A stretch of DNA of 55,011 nucleotides from Nemertoderma westbladi (lineage: Eukaryota; Xenacoelomorpha; Nemertodermatida; Nemertodermatidae): NCBI GenBank assembly GCA_032718475.1, contig JAUCBJ010008434.1, positions 1 to 55,011 on the forward strand, in the 5' to 3' direction. The translations under genes were made by a program, and so were the position numbers. This document shows positions 11,513-23,900 of the stretch, in pieces (within the stretch, counting starts at the first letter, position 1; each line of letters begins with the position of its first letter). The notes under the pieces are model-generated. The model made no database searches. It was not told the DNA's origin and saw only the letters and a program-made list of their open reading frames with translations.

Positions 11513-12083
11513 TGTACATTAACAATTTACAATAATTGTTCTCTTCCAAAGTTGCCTTCAGTTTCTCTTCCAATATATTTATGCCGGATTATGGATAAAA
11601 TTGGGCCGCCACAACTCACTATCGCAACCCTAAGACTTTCGTGAGATAATCTGCAGGGATGGCATAACGAAACGAAAGTAATTTCGTTTCGTTTTCTAAA
11701 TTTCGTTTTTTATCAATCTATGAAATTTTCGTTACGTTTCATAGATATTAGATGCGTTTTTCGTTTCGTTTTCTTCTAAAATTTTTGATTTTATCAAATA
11801 AAAGTTTTAAATATAACCCCCCCCCCCCCATGCCAACACCTTGATATAGTTGTATAATGTAGTACAGAATACAATATACACCATAACCCTTAATACAACA
11901 ACCATTTTTAGGGGGTCGGAGCCCCCCCCCCCCTAATTTTTTTCAAATTTCAATAAAATGCTACGAAATTTGGTATGATGATAGTTACTGGTGATGATAG
12001 ATACTTACTGGTGGCCTTACCGGATTTTTTAATTTATGAGCTATTTCGATACACTAGAAAGGCATTTCCTAAAGGAAATGCAA
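11513..12083. other. Non-coding stretch with TTTCGTTTCG repeats and poly-C runs
   Basis: No gene is seen. A CAGGGATGG end like that of the 4845 element occurs at about 11655, followed by many (A)CGAAA/TTTCGT words. This suggests one end of another hAT-like element whose partner end I could not find. Poly-C runs lie near 11818-11829 and 11925-11934. Confidence 0.4.
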
Positions 12084-13869
12084 CCACGAAGCTAAGGAAA
12101 ATTAAACAAAGGGCCACAATTTGGTTTGTTGCATAGCCTAGTTTAGTAGCATTTGGCAATAAATAACCTGTATTCCCATGGAAACTAGAATTCTCTGGAA
12201 CTGTTGGTTTTACCTTTGAAAAAAGATTCAGTCCAGATTGTGGTTCAGATAACACATACCAAGTTTCAGAAAATATTGTAGTTTATGTCCAAATTACCGA
12301 TTTTCTATCAAAATGCATCTGTTTGCAGTGGTTGTCATGGAAACTGAAAAATAGAACAATGTAATTCGGATGCAGAATAAGTCATATAGTGGGGGTAGGG
12401 GTTAGTCCCAAGTCATAATACTATTAACTTGTGCTTTAAATTATCATTTTATAAATTTTAACATCTGTTTAGACTTGTTGCTATGGTAACTGTATTTTCT
12501 AATTAACCTCAAACGGCTTGTATATGGACCTTATAGATGAGTTGCAAAACCCCAAGTTTAATACAATACAGTTTTGCTACAAATAGAGTTATCAATATAG
12601 ATTTGAATGATATAGAGTTTAATAAACTACAGTTACCGTGGTAACTAAATTTCTGGAATAATTTAAGTTTCACTAAAAGTTCCAACTAGTGGTCCAGATA
12701 ACACACCCAGTTTTGTAAAATTTTATCGTGAAGTCTATGTCCAAATGATTAAGTTTTGAATAAAAACATCTGTTTTCAGCGGTTGTCATGGTAACTGAAA
12801 AATAGAACAATGTAATTCGGATGCAGAATAAGTTATATAGTGGGGGTAGGGGTTGGTCCCAAGTCATAACACCTTAACCTTAGGCTTCAAATTAACATTT
12901 TATAAATTTTAACATCTGTCTAGCCCGGTTGCCAAGGTAACTGGATTTTCTATTTAACCTCAATCGGCTCTGCTATGGACCTTATAGTTGTGTTGAGAAA
13001 CCCCAAGTTTATATCTATTATAGTTTTCCTACAAATAGAGTTTTAAATATTGACTTGAAATACATAGACTTTTTTCTAAGTCCGTTGCCATGGAAACCAG
13101 ATTTTTCCTGGATATGAGACCCAGACCAAAAGATGCGCCTCGACGAGTAGTATATACATGCAAAATTTCAGGGTACTTTTAAAGGCTAGTTTTTTCACCG
13201 GTCAAAAAAAACCAAATCTGCTCCATACAAGTAAAATAGCCCACTATGAATAGACCATCTCAGCTAAGGAAAATCTTTCTTAGCGAAAGTAGTTGATTTT
13301 CCTTAGCTTCGTGGATAAAAACATCTGTTTTCAGCGGTTGTCATGGTAAATGCAAAATTAAACAATGAAATTCGGACGCAGAATAAGTCATATAGTGGGG
13401 GTAGGGGTTGGTCCCAAGACATAACACCTTCTCATTAGGCTTCAAATTAACATTTTGTAAATTTTAACATCTGTCTAGCCCGGTTGCCAAGGCAACTGGA
13501 TTTTCTATTCAACCTCAATCAGCTCTGCTGCGGACCTTACAGTTGAGTTGAGAAACCCCAAGTTTATATCTATTATAGTTTTCCTACAAATAGAGTTATA
13601 AATATTGACTTGAAATACATAGACTTTTTTCTAAGTCCGTTGCCATGGAAACCAGATTTTTCCTGAATATGAGACCCATCCCACACGACGCACCTCGATG
13701 AGTAGTACATACATGCAAAATTTCAGGGTACTTTTAAAGGCTAGTTTTTTCCCCGACCAAAAAACCCCAAATCTGCTCCATACAAGTAAAATAGCCCACT
13801 ATGAATAGACCATCTCAGCTAAGGAAAATCTTTCTTAGCGAAAGTAGTTGATTTTCCTTAGCTTCGTGG
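12084..13869. mobile_element. Inverted-end element with internal tandem duplication
   Basis: The left end CCACGAAGCTAAGGAAAAT (12084) is mirrored by ATTTTCCTTAGCTTCGTGG at 13851-13869 and again internally at 13296-13314. A segment of about 556 bp is tandemly duplicated: GGTTGTCATGG begins at 12330, 12781 and 13337, with long matching flanks. The right half therefore looks like two full units that each end in the inverted repeat. No protein of note is encoded. I cannot assign it to a superfamily because no clear target duplication is visible. Confidence 0.6.
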
Positions 13870-13918
13870 AACAAGCCGTTAAAAATCGCCTTTTTCGCAA
13901 ATTTTACCTTTATTTTTC

Positions 13919-14338
13919 GTCTTTGGAATGAGATCTAGATATCATTAGAACCGCCTTCATCTGCAGATTCTGAATCTGAAACCCGTTATAATTTTCACCA
14001 AGAAATTTCGGAGATATTATCAAAATACTAAGGTGTAAATTTATGTGACATAAATCGCTATAATTCTAATGTTTTTTTTACTCAATTCTAGAATATTAAT
14101 TATGGGTAATGAAAAAACAAGATGGAGAGTTTTAAACGCTCAGCTAAATAATAATTAATATTCTAGAATAAAGACAACAATACATCAGAATTGTCGCGAT
14201 TTACATCTCTGAATTTACACATTAGTATTTTGATAATATCTTTACCAATTTTTGGTTAAATTTAAAACGGTTTTCAGATTCGGAATCTACAGACGAAGGC
14301 GCTTCGAATGATATCTAGATTATTACATTTCAAAGACG
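13919..14338. repeat. Near-perfect long palindrome (foldback)
   Basis: The left arm (13919-14104) and right arm (14150-14338) are imperfect reverse complements over about 185 bp each, with a 45-bp loop. Landmarks are TCTAGAATATTAATTAT at 14088-14104 against ATAATTAATATTCTAGA at 14150-14166, and CGTCTTTG at 13919 against CAAAGACG ending at 14338. It could be a palindromic miniature transposon. A transcript would fold into a long hairpin. Confidence 0.75.
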
Positions 14339-14349
14339 TTGATACCAAC

Positions 14350-16618
14350 AAACAACACATTCGAAAAGAGTAAGGGGAAGGAAGCTATGGACTTTTCAAT
14401 ACCCTAATGGAACCAAAGCACAACCGGATTACATCCTTATAAACAAAAAGTGGAGAAACAGCATGATCAACTGCGAGGCATACAGCTCGTTCAACCTAAT
14501 TGGTTCGGACCACAGAATTGTGACTGCAGAGAACATACTCAATTTGAGAGCCAGCAAACTCAGGAAAAGCAAGCAAATCAACTATGACTGGGAGAAACTC
14601 AGAACTGACAATGCAGTAAAGGATGCTTACACAGTAGAAGTTCAAAACCGCTTTGAAGCACTTCAGTCAACGGATGAAGACCAATCCACGGATTCAATAT
14701 ACCGGAATATAATAACAGCCCACAAGGAATCAGCTAAGAGGCATATCCCCCAGAAACCCAAACGAAAACAGTATGTTTTATAATTTATTATTGGTGCCAT
14801 GACAAAACTCTGAGGTTACTTGTAAGAGAGAAGATCTTAAGATAGCCTACAAAGTTAAAACCGAACAACCGAAAACATTAACAAGGTTGAGAAAGCTAAG
14901 GACGATCTTAAATTGGCCTACAACATCAGCCAGGAAAAGTACATACAGGATAAAATTGAAGCAATTACAACTGCTCACATACGGCAACAATCAAGACTTA
15001 CCTGGCAAACTGTAAATGAGGTTTCTGGTCGGAAACGTTGTGCAAAGGGGCGCCGCAAAGCCGATAGTCCTGAAGAACGTGTTGGGAAGTGGAAAAATCA
15101 CTTCAGCAACTTGCTTGGGCAGCCACCAAACATCGAGGTCAGCCCTACAAGGAAAATATATTACAATACACTACCTATAGAAACAGGGGACTTCACACCT
15201 GCCGAACTCCAAAGAAGCATTAAAAGCATGTCCAATAATAAAGCGAGTGGATTAGATGAAATCCCAGCGGAGGTATGGAAAACAGGAGTGCTAAATAGAC
15301 CATTATTGAATGTTTGCAACCGGATGTTAAAAGGGGAAAAGCCACCACCAATTTGGACTAAAGGTCAACTAAAGCCTCTCCCCAAGAAAGGAGACCTCGG
15401 TAACTATCGTGGGATCTGTCTGCTTGTGGTAGCTGCCAAAATATACAATAAAATGATTCTATATAGGATTAGGCCTCACACATAGAGAAACTACTGCGTA
15501 AGAGCCAAAACGGATTTCGACCAAGTAGATCAACAATAGCTCAGATACTTGCACTACGGAGACTGATTGAAGGAATTAATTCAACGAATCTCCCCGCAGT
15601 CATGACTTTTGTGGACTTCAAGAAGGCATTCGACTCCATCCATAGAGGCAAAATGCTTGAAATCCTAAGAGCTTATGGAATACCAGAATTAATTGTTGCT
15701 GGCATTGGATTGTTATATTGTGACACAGAAGCGCAGGTACTCTCACCAGATGGTGAAACTGAGTTTTTCTCAATCCTGGCTTGGGTACTGCAAGGTGACA
15801 CATTAGCACCATTACTATTTGTAATTGTGCTGGATTACGCAATGAGGACGGCCACAAAGGGTGAAGACCTGGGATTCACACTTCAAGAACGCAGAAGTAG
15901 TAGATATCCGGCAACTACAGTCACGGACACCGACTTTGCGGATGACATCGCCCTGCTCTCTAATACGCTAGCAGATGCACAGCTTCTACTAAATAAAGTG
16001 GAGAGGGCTGCTAACGAGGTTGGATTGCATATAAATGCTACCAAGACCGAATTCATGACCTTTAATGTTCATGGAAACTTGACAACCATTGATAATAATC
16101 AACTAAGGAAGGTCGATGACTTCCAGTACCTTGGATCATGGATAGAGAGTAGCAAAAAGGACATAGAAGTTAGGAAAGCAAAGGCTTGGGTAGCTCTATT
16201 AAAAATGAATACCATCTGGAAATCAAATCTCTCCAGGCACCTGAAGACTAAGTTCTTTCGAGCCACAGTGGAAAGTTTACTTTTATATGGGGGTGAGACC
16301 TGGACACTCACTAAATCACTTGATCAACGAATTGATGGTTGCTACACAAGACTACTAAGGGCAGCCCTAAACATCAGCTGGAGACAAACGCCGTGCTTTA
16401 TGGTACAATACCACCTGTATCAACCAACCTCCGTGAACGCAGATTAAGATTCAGTGGGCACTACTGGCGAAGTAAAGACGAGGTCATAACAGATCTACAG
16501 TATGTACTTTTCTGGCAACCAACTCATGGAAAGCTTAGTCGTGGACGACCGACCATAACATATATAGATCAACTTGAAAGGGATACTGAACTTGGGAGAA
16601 ACGAAATTGCGACAACTA
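14350..16618 (+). pseudogene. RTE-like LINE, 5'-truncated; endonuclease end and reverse transcriptase (left part)
   Basis: Non-LTR retrotransposon reading forward. From about 14390 it encodes the end of an APE-type endonuclease (PDYILINKKW, then GSDHRIV near 14500). It continues with a linker and a reverse transcriptase: NNKASGLDEIPAEVW near 15235, a PKKGDLGNYRGI block near 15385, FVDFKKAFDSIHRGKM near 15607, LQGDTLAPLLF near 15787 and the catalytic FADD near 15935. The C-terminal part has RFSGHYWRSKDEV and QPTHGKLSRGRP near 16450-16550. A stop at 14781-14783 and frame changes near 14390, 14900, 15490 and 16380 disable it. It ends at 16618 only because the BEL element interrupts it; the missing C-terminus continues at 33192. 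RTE-like is the closest clade I can suggest. Confidence 0.8.
16614..16618 (+). repeat. Target-site duplication (left) of the BEL element
   Basis: AACTA, repeated exactly at 33192-33196 after the 3' LTR. A 5-bp duplication fits BEL/Pao integration. Confidence 0.9.
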
Positions 16619-17760
16619 TGTAAAAGCTTTTGCGTCATTAACCGGTTATTTTCCCTTAAAGTACTCTGTAGTTGGTTTACCAGGCATAAAAAGGCCGTGT
16701 CCTTGCTGTACTGGTGTTTTAGAGGACATAAAAGTCATTTCTTCTGTATTTGTACTTTAGAGGACATAATCCGCAATCTCGTGACGCGATAAGCTAGATA
16801 CTCTTGAAAACAGTGTCGCTACCATGACGACGGCTAGCAGCTGATATTGCCACGTCGACATTTCTTTGTTTCTTTGTTCTCTCGTTGTTCGGTTGACCAA
16901 TCAGAGCGTTTTTTGTCTCTGTGTTGGAGGTGGATACAGAACTCAGTAGTTCAGTGTTATGTTTTTGCCCAGAGCCTAAGAACACCGGCTTTTGGCACCT
17001 CCGTGTTTCAGTCTTTAGTCTTACATTAGTAGGCTTAATTATAGAACGTATATCTGTTATCTACTCACTTATTCACTCACTATCCATAAATTACTAATAT
17101 TACTGCTTTTACTGTCGGTTATTCATTATATTGGTTGATGAAATATTATATCGGAATACTGATCAATAGTCAGATACCCCACCTTCTTGATATACTAAAG
17201 GTTAGAGAGACCGGTTACAAATAAACGATTGCGACCTATGTTAAGTGGTTTGAAGTGAATCTAATGCTATTTCATATGCCCGACATAAATTATATGTTGC
17301 TCTCTTTATACGTGACCAAATTTAGTGAAGGTCGGCAGATTAGTGTGCAGTATTGTGCAGCATTGTGTATGAGTGTAACTGATAACAAAGCATCTCCTAA
17401 AGAATGCGCCATATACGTGAATCTATAGCCTTTTCGTTGTGTCTAGTTTAAGTCATAACTCTGTTTACATATTTAGAGCGCCACGTCCTAAAGGAACTGT
17501 TAATATTTCCCGAAAGTGAATAATATTTGTCAGAGATTATATATTACGATCAGTCGAATAATACAGTAGGCTTACACCATCAATCATTAAGCTCCGAACT
17601 CAGTCTCCCGGGTATATCCAACGGGTGAATGATTGCGCATAGACTGGCTTCGGCTAATGTAGTGTATCAAATACTCGTCATAGGCTAAAGACTATCTATC
17701 ATCCAAAAGACATTCTAATTTTGGCAGGTTAAACTGTCAAAGGTCTTAAAAGCGCAAACA
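16619..17760 (+). repeat. 5' LTR of the BEL/Pao element
   Basis: 1142 bp, starting TGTAAAAGCTTTTGCG and ending AAAGCGCAAACA. Aligned by eye with the 3' LTR it differs at one place that I found (A at 17757, G at 33188). CATAAAAAGG near 16685 could serve as a TATA-like box and AATAAA near 17220 as a polyadenylation signal. Short open frames in it recur in the 3' LTR and are not genes. Confidence 0.95.
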
Positions 17761-19945
17761 ATAACAGATATTGCTTCTGGATTGCGGTGTAAGCAATCTA
17801 GTCGAAAGTACCGGTCGACCGGTAACCAGTAGGCCTGACTGCCTGATCATCCGGACCGGTACTTACTTACAGTACAGGTACAGCAGTATTATTCGATTGT
17901 GGTATTGTATACCGGTAGGCTGTTTAAGAGATTAGGGACTGTACACCCCTTGTTTCTTTTGGAGCTTACTTATTTCTGTCAGTTTTATTTATTTGTAGGC
18001 CAGTATTGAGCAGAAGGCGTGTAAGCCTGCTCAGATTGTACAGATAATTTGTAGGCTTGACTGTTGGCTAACTGTTGATTAGGTCTGAACGGATTGCAGT
18101 GCATGTAGAGTGTATGTCCGATAAAGAACGGTTAGGAAGTAGGGGCAGCCATAGCTGTAAGGTAAACCCCCATCTAAAGAATAAGTCGTACTACTGGGTT
18201 AGAACGCATACTACTTAACCATTTCGGAGTCTGCATGTCCTGTGGTTTATTTAGGCTTGATAGGAGTCCGCCAGCGTTTGGTCTGTACTTTGTTTGTGTA
18301 GTCTGTACGGGTAGCGTATAATTTTATTTAGATAATTTGTAGGCTGGATAGTTGTCTGGCTGCTGTTGGGTTTGAGGAAATTTCGGTGTGTGTAAAGCAT
18401 CTGTCCGATAAAGAACGGTTAGGAAGTAGGGGCAGCCATAGCTGTAAGGTAAATCCCCATCTAAAGAATAAGTCGTACTACTGGGTTAGAACGCATACTA
18501 CTTAACCATTTCGGAGTCTGCATATACCGTAGTTTGTTTAGGCTTGATAGTAGTCTGTCAGTATTTGGTCTGCATTTTGTTTGAATAGTCTGTACGCGTA
18601 GCGTAATATTTATTATTCAGAGTTTATGCGATTATTCGCAACATTCATATCCCCAAGTTTATTCCTACAGTAATTGTGTTTGTTATACATACCGTTATAG
18701 TTAAACTAACCCCGGTACTACATCAGGGCTGCTCGGCGTAGGTAAAGACTGGAGATTTTGTGCTTTGGTCACTCCGGCAGATACCGTGGTTCTTTTAGCT
18801 GTTCAAGTATTTTTAACTACTAATTATTTGTCGTACAAGTACTTGTACCTAATTTAGGGTTTAGTGTACAGTGCTTTCCGAAAGCAATTAGTGTGTAGGC
18901 AGTGTATTTGTGTTGTAAAGTGGTTAATAGGCACGTTGGTTCTGGTAGACCGCGGTAATTAACTTCTAGGTAGGGACACTCCGTGATACATAACGTAGTA
19001 CCTATAGCGATACGGTTATAGGTCGTCAGGCGGTGGTATTTTCCTATCTGGACAACGCAATATATTTACTACTACTTATTATTTTCAAATACCGTAGTAT
19101 CCTGTCTGTTATAATAACCAGAATTCTAACCCTTTGTTAGGCTGGTTTGTAGACTTCCTGTAAAATTACCCTAAAAATTTCGTACGTAATATTTTGTTGT
19201 GTTTAATTAGAGATTTAATCTCACCCGTATCGTAAGTAATTTGTAGTATTAAGTAACTTAGGTAAATTAGAATTATCTGTTTTAGTGTCCCATAAGTAGC
19301 ACTTCACTGAGAGCGCACAGCTTTTGTGTAGTGACTTCCCCCAGAAATAATAACATTTATTTCAAATATTGACAAAACCCATTTTAAACGGGTATATAAA
19401 TATTATAAATCAACTCAAACGATTTATAAATAGTAGGCCTGCCATACAACAACTAGGTCTCAATATCAGTTGGACTACTGCTTAAATAACGGTAATAAAG
19501 TAAGTTAAAGTAACCAAGTAACCCTTAAAATTCAGAAATTCAATTATTCTAAAATAATTGACATACCGGTATTTACAATAGGCTTATTATATTTATTTCT
19601 ATAAATTTTAGGTTGAAATCATACCGGTATTCTGTAATTAATTCTAGTCTGTAATTATACTTATATATATACACTATAAGTGTAAACTGCATACCGGTAT
19701 TCATGATAGGCCTATTATATATTTATATATATTTGTGCTAAAATTACCTACCGGTATTCTGTGATAAACTAGTCTGTAATAATACTTATATATACTATAA
19801 GCATACCGGTATACTAATATATTATATATCACGCTACACTGAGTAGCAGTATCGGTAATTAATTACTAGGCTAGCAGTTAACACGGAATTACTAGACTTG
19901 CTTAGACTGTAATATAGCAGTAGACATTCAACTGTGTAAACAAAC
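17761..19945 (+). other. Long 5' leader of the BEL element
   Basis: About 2.2 kb without coding capacity. A possible primer-binding site starts with TGG at 17778, but I could not match it to a tRNA. A segment of about 120 bp is duplicated at 18116-18236 and 18403-18523, a 287-bp offset, almost without change. The duplicated part contains a GGGGCAGCC...ACCCCC potential stem. ACCGGTAT words are frequent near 19560-19810. By position the leader would hold packaging or translation signals. Confidence 0.6.
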
Positions 19946-20947
19946 ATGTCTGATACTAAGCAGAACCTGTCAGACAGTTTATTAGATGTAACTATCTGCG
20001 ACTCAGATAGAGGTGTAGAACCGTCTAGTCCTAAGTTCAGTTCACCTCCCACTGTGAGGAAGGTCATCCCTCCAGTAGTAATAACAGAACCTAGGCTGGT
20101 CCAACATCGTAGGTCTATCATAGGCACTCAAGCTCAGGTCAAGCGGGACCAAGAAGCAGCGGAACAGCAACAACCCGCGAGCCAATAACTTATTTCTCAG
20201 CGGCCCAACAGCTCCAGTAGTGAGGATACTGTAGAGCTGACACCCGAGCGCGGAGCAAAGATGACGGATGCGGTTTATTCGGATCCCCTTCTCATCCTTC
20301 CTGCAGCCGTACTCACTAGGTTATTGATCGCGGTGGAAGAACACCAGATCGATTGGGTGAGAAGTAAACGATCGACTAAAGATAGTTATGCGGGATACAC
20401 AAAGGAAGAACTGAAATCTATGGTCGAGTCGCAATGGAACTTCCCCGGACCCGGACTCCCGTTTGATTTATCAGAAGCTGCCTGGGAAGACATACACCGG
20501 ATGGGAGTAGCCAAGGAAACCATCGATCCAGCTGTGTGGAAGAGGTCCGCAGCCGGATACGCACAGGGATTCTTCAGCTCTATGGAGCGAGTAAAAGAAC
20601 AACTGTTTCAACAACCTCAAGGACCTCAAGAGCAGGGACAACTGCTTTATCAAGTTAGAGAAAGAATTCTGCGAATTAGGCTAATCTTATCAGCCTTTGA
20701 GGAGGCTTCTAAAAGAAGACAAGACACGTCGTTGCAAGTTGCCGTAAAGACTTGGTTTCAACGGGTGAGTCGCCAGGTTCAAGGAACGGCTCAGTGGAAA
20801 GCTCAGCTGGAGGAGCGCTCAACCCATGGAGAATCAACAGACGCTACTTTTTCCCAAGTGGAAAGTGAAGCGACGGCAGAGAAACCGCATAAGAGGGATG
20901 CCATTGACATCTATCTTCTCAGACTATCAGCGTTTTTTAGGAGATGA
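19946..20947 (+). pseudogene. BEL element N-terminal gag region, interrupted by one stop
   Basis: One reading frame runs from an ATG at 19946 to a TGA at 20945-20947, broken only by a TAA at 20186-20188. The first 80 codons are polar (Ser, Pro and Gln-rich). The second part, from an ATG at 20261, gives 228 residues that are helical and charged, with FPGPGLPFDLSEAAWEDIHR, FSSMERVKEQL and a Gln-rich segment. No match to a named domain is recognised. It overlaps the following large frame by 122 bp in another frame (a shift of +1 would join them). The stop may be a lesion or may separate two proteins. Confidence 0.6.
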
Positions 20948-23900
20948 AGAGTTGAGGAGAAGGTTAGATGGACTTAGCCCTAATAGCGAAGGAACTCAGC
21001 GTGTGTTGGATGCCATCGATGTGGAAATGAGGGCTGCGAACCAGGCTAAATTTGATGAACGCCTCCGCATCACTAGAGTCCAAGAAGAACAAGTAAAGAA
21101 AAAACGTATAGAAGACAGAAAGGCAGCGGCAGTAGCAGCAGCAGTGGCATCGGCAGAAGCTGAAAGAAAAGCGGCCGAAGCGGAAAGAAAGGCGGCAGCG
21201 GCAGAGGCAGAAGTGGAGAGAAAAGCGGCCGAAGCGGAAAGAAAGGTGGCAGCGGCAGAGGCAGAAGCGGGGAGAAAAGCGGCCGAAGCGGAAAGAAAGG
21301 CGGCAGCGGCAGAGGCAGAAGCGGGGAGAAAAGCGGCCGAAGCGGAAAGAAAGGCGGCAGAGGCAGTAGCAGAAGCAGAACGGAGAGCGGCTGAAGAAAC
21401 CACCCAACTAGAATTGGAAAACATTCAGGAGAATCAAGACTGCATAAATAAACAGTTAACAGCTAGTAATATGCAGATGATGAATCGATCTACTCCCAAA
21501 AGACATACATCATCTGAGGAAGGCGACACCACCGATACTGAAGGCAAAGGAAATAGATCTCACCTAAGCAGACGTAAAAGAACATCCCACCGTCAGAAAT
21601 TGCCTGATTTGCCTCCGGCTGTTAGAAGGCAACTAAATAACACCAACTTAGGTAGTACAGAACCCACAGACCAAATAATTACAATAGAAAGACTCCCTAC
21701 TATAGTAGATGAGCCTGAAATAATTAGGCCTGTTCCCGAAGCCACCCTTTCGGTGGTAGAGAAACCTGTACTCCCTGAACCTACCTCGCAATTCCCTTTG
21801 CACAGCACTAAGCTACCTGTGCCCAGCAGAACAGCCCATGAGACAGTTCATGCCCTGGACTCCGAGCGAAATATTCATGATTTGTCGCCCGTTGTCCCTC
21901 GTCCGCCCGCTACAACGTTGGCGAATCCCGCTTCGGCGGTTGAATGGGTGGATGAGAGACGACGGGGGATGGATCTCCTGCTCGGACAGATGCAGGAGAC
22001 CGTTCAGCAATTCAAGGGCACAGTAAGGGAAAGTAGATTAGAGTTGCAAGAAGTGCAGCAAAGTATCGCGCTAGAACGCGATAAATTAGTAAATACACAA
22101 AAGGGTATACCAACACCCCCCGTAACAATGTGTCAACCTGTTAGGTCTGAAGTATCTCATGCGCAAGGTGTGGAGCCTACACGCATCTATACTGCTAGCG
22201 AAGTAGAAACTCCTATAGTGAACCCTATTAAGGGTAATTATAGACCTGTTGATAATGATATTCCCTATAGACCTGATCATAATCCAAGAAATTTATATAC
22301 CGATAACTCGATATTAAATAACACGATGGCCCAAGAAAGTTTTACGCGTCAAATGGCTAGAACCGAAGCCCGGCAAGCGGTAAAGGTGGGAGAGATAGTC
22401 AAGTTCAATGGAGATGAGATGAAATGGTTACCTTTTAATGAATATTATAAAGATAACATACAGAACTCTGTACTATCTAATGGAGAGAAACTTAGATTCC
22501 TCATCGAGTGCTTGGAAGGATCTCCCAAGTTAATGGCGTTAAAGTTTATTGGACATCCAGACGGATTAAGACAAGTTTGGGATACACTAAACATCAGGTA
22601 TGGTAATAGGAATAACATAGCTGGGTATTTGTATGCAAAGTTAGTAGCGCCCCGAAAGTTTATTAGCAGCGGGATTATAGAGTTTTCCGATGAGATTCAG
22701 GAGATCTGCAGACAATTAGATTGGCTAGGTAAGTCTCATGAGTATCAGAGTGCTATGGTTATTAGAGCAGTGGCTTCTACTTTACCGAAGGGTGGAGTAG
22801 GTACACGCTGGGATAAGAAAGTGTTATATATGATGGAACAACAACGACAAGACCCTACCATGGCTGATCTCATGTCATTCCTAGATGGAGAAGTGAAATT
22901 ACAGCTCCTGAAACTGTCCAGAGAGAAGACACCGGAAAACAAGGTAAGTGAAAAACCCGTCGCTAGGAGAAAGGTAACACCAGTGTGTTATACAGATGAT
23001 GGCGAAAGCCAGACTTCTCAAGGAGAAGATAGCGGGAAAGACACTGACAGATCTTATTACGTAAATAAAATGCCTAAAGATCAGGTAAGTAAATTTAAGT
23101 CTCGAACAAATGACAGGAGAGAACAGGTAAGAAAAACTCCTCCTACGTCTCCCAAGAGAATTCAGGTGAGAAAGCCCGAAGAAAGGACAAGTGTACACAA
23201 TGTTACTCAGAGTAAGGTAAGTAACATCAAACCGAAATGTGCGCTATGTGATGGGACCCATCGCTTAAATATGTGTGATGAATTTCTAAAGAAATCATTA
23301 ACTGAGAGACGTGAAGTCATGTGGGATAAGCGGTTGTGTTATAATTGCCTCAGACATGGACACCAACGGCGAACCTGTTACTCTGACACAAGATGTGCCA
23401 AGTGTGGTGCGAAACATCATATCTTGTTACACACTGAATTCGAGCGAAATAGTCCGAGTCAGGTAAGTGATTCCGAACTACATGTCCAATTCAGTGATGT
23501 GAACGACACTGATCAATCTGAGATGGAAGGATTCTATACGGACGAGTTCTCCGACGAAAACGAATCCTGTTACACGATAAATACCACAGTGTATCGAGCA
23601 CTCACGTATGAAAAGGATACGGACAGCGACCTTACCCTAACTACTTCTGATCAACAACCATTTTGGAAAGCGCCAACTTCCAATGTAGGGATTAGAGAAT
23701 TTCCTGTGGTACAGGTAAGGGTCCACGGACCAAAAAGGAGTTATGTAGTGAACGCCCTCCTTGACTCCGGTAGTACAGGAACATTCATCGACAAAGAGCT
23801 AGCCGAGGACATATTTGCTGGACAACCCAAGTTCCGAACTAAGCTAAACATGTCAGGAATTATGCAAGTTTGGAAATCCACAGTAACAGCGGATTATTAT

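Noticed and set aside
16619-17030. Small ORFs in the LTRs (60-72 codons)
   Set aside because: They occur in both LTRs only because the LTRs are near-identical, and they have no recognisable feature.
17778-17795. Definite primer-binding site for the BEL element
   Set aside because: It has the right position and starts with TGG, but no tRNA 3' end could be matched by eye, so it is kept only as a remark.
20964-21424. Antisense Cys/Phe/Arg- and Ala/Ser-rich frames
   Set aside because: They are the complement of the Ala/Glu repeat in the gag coding strand.
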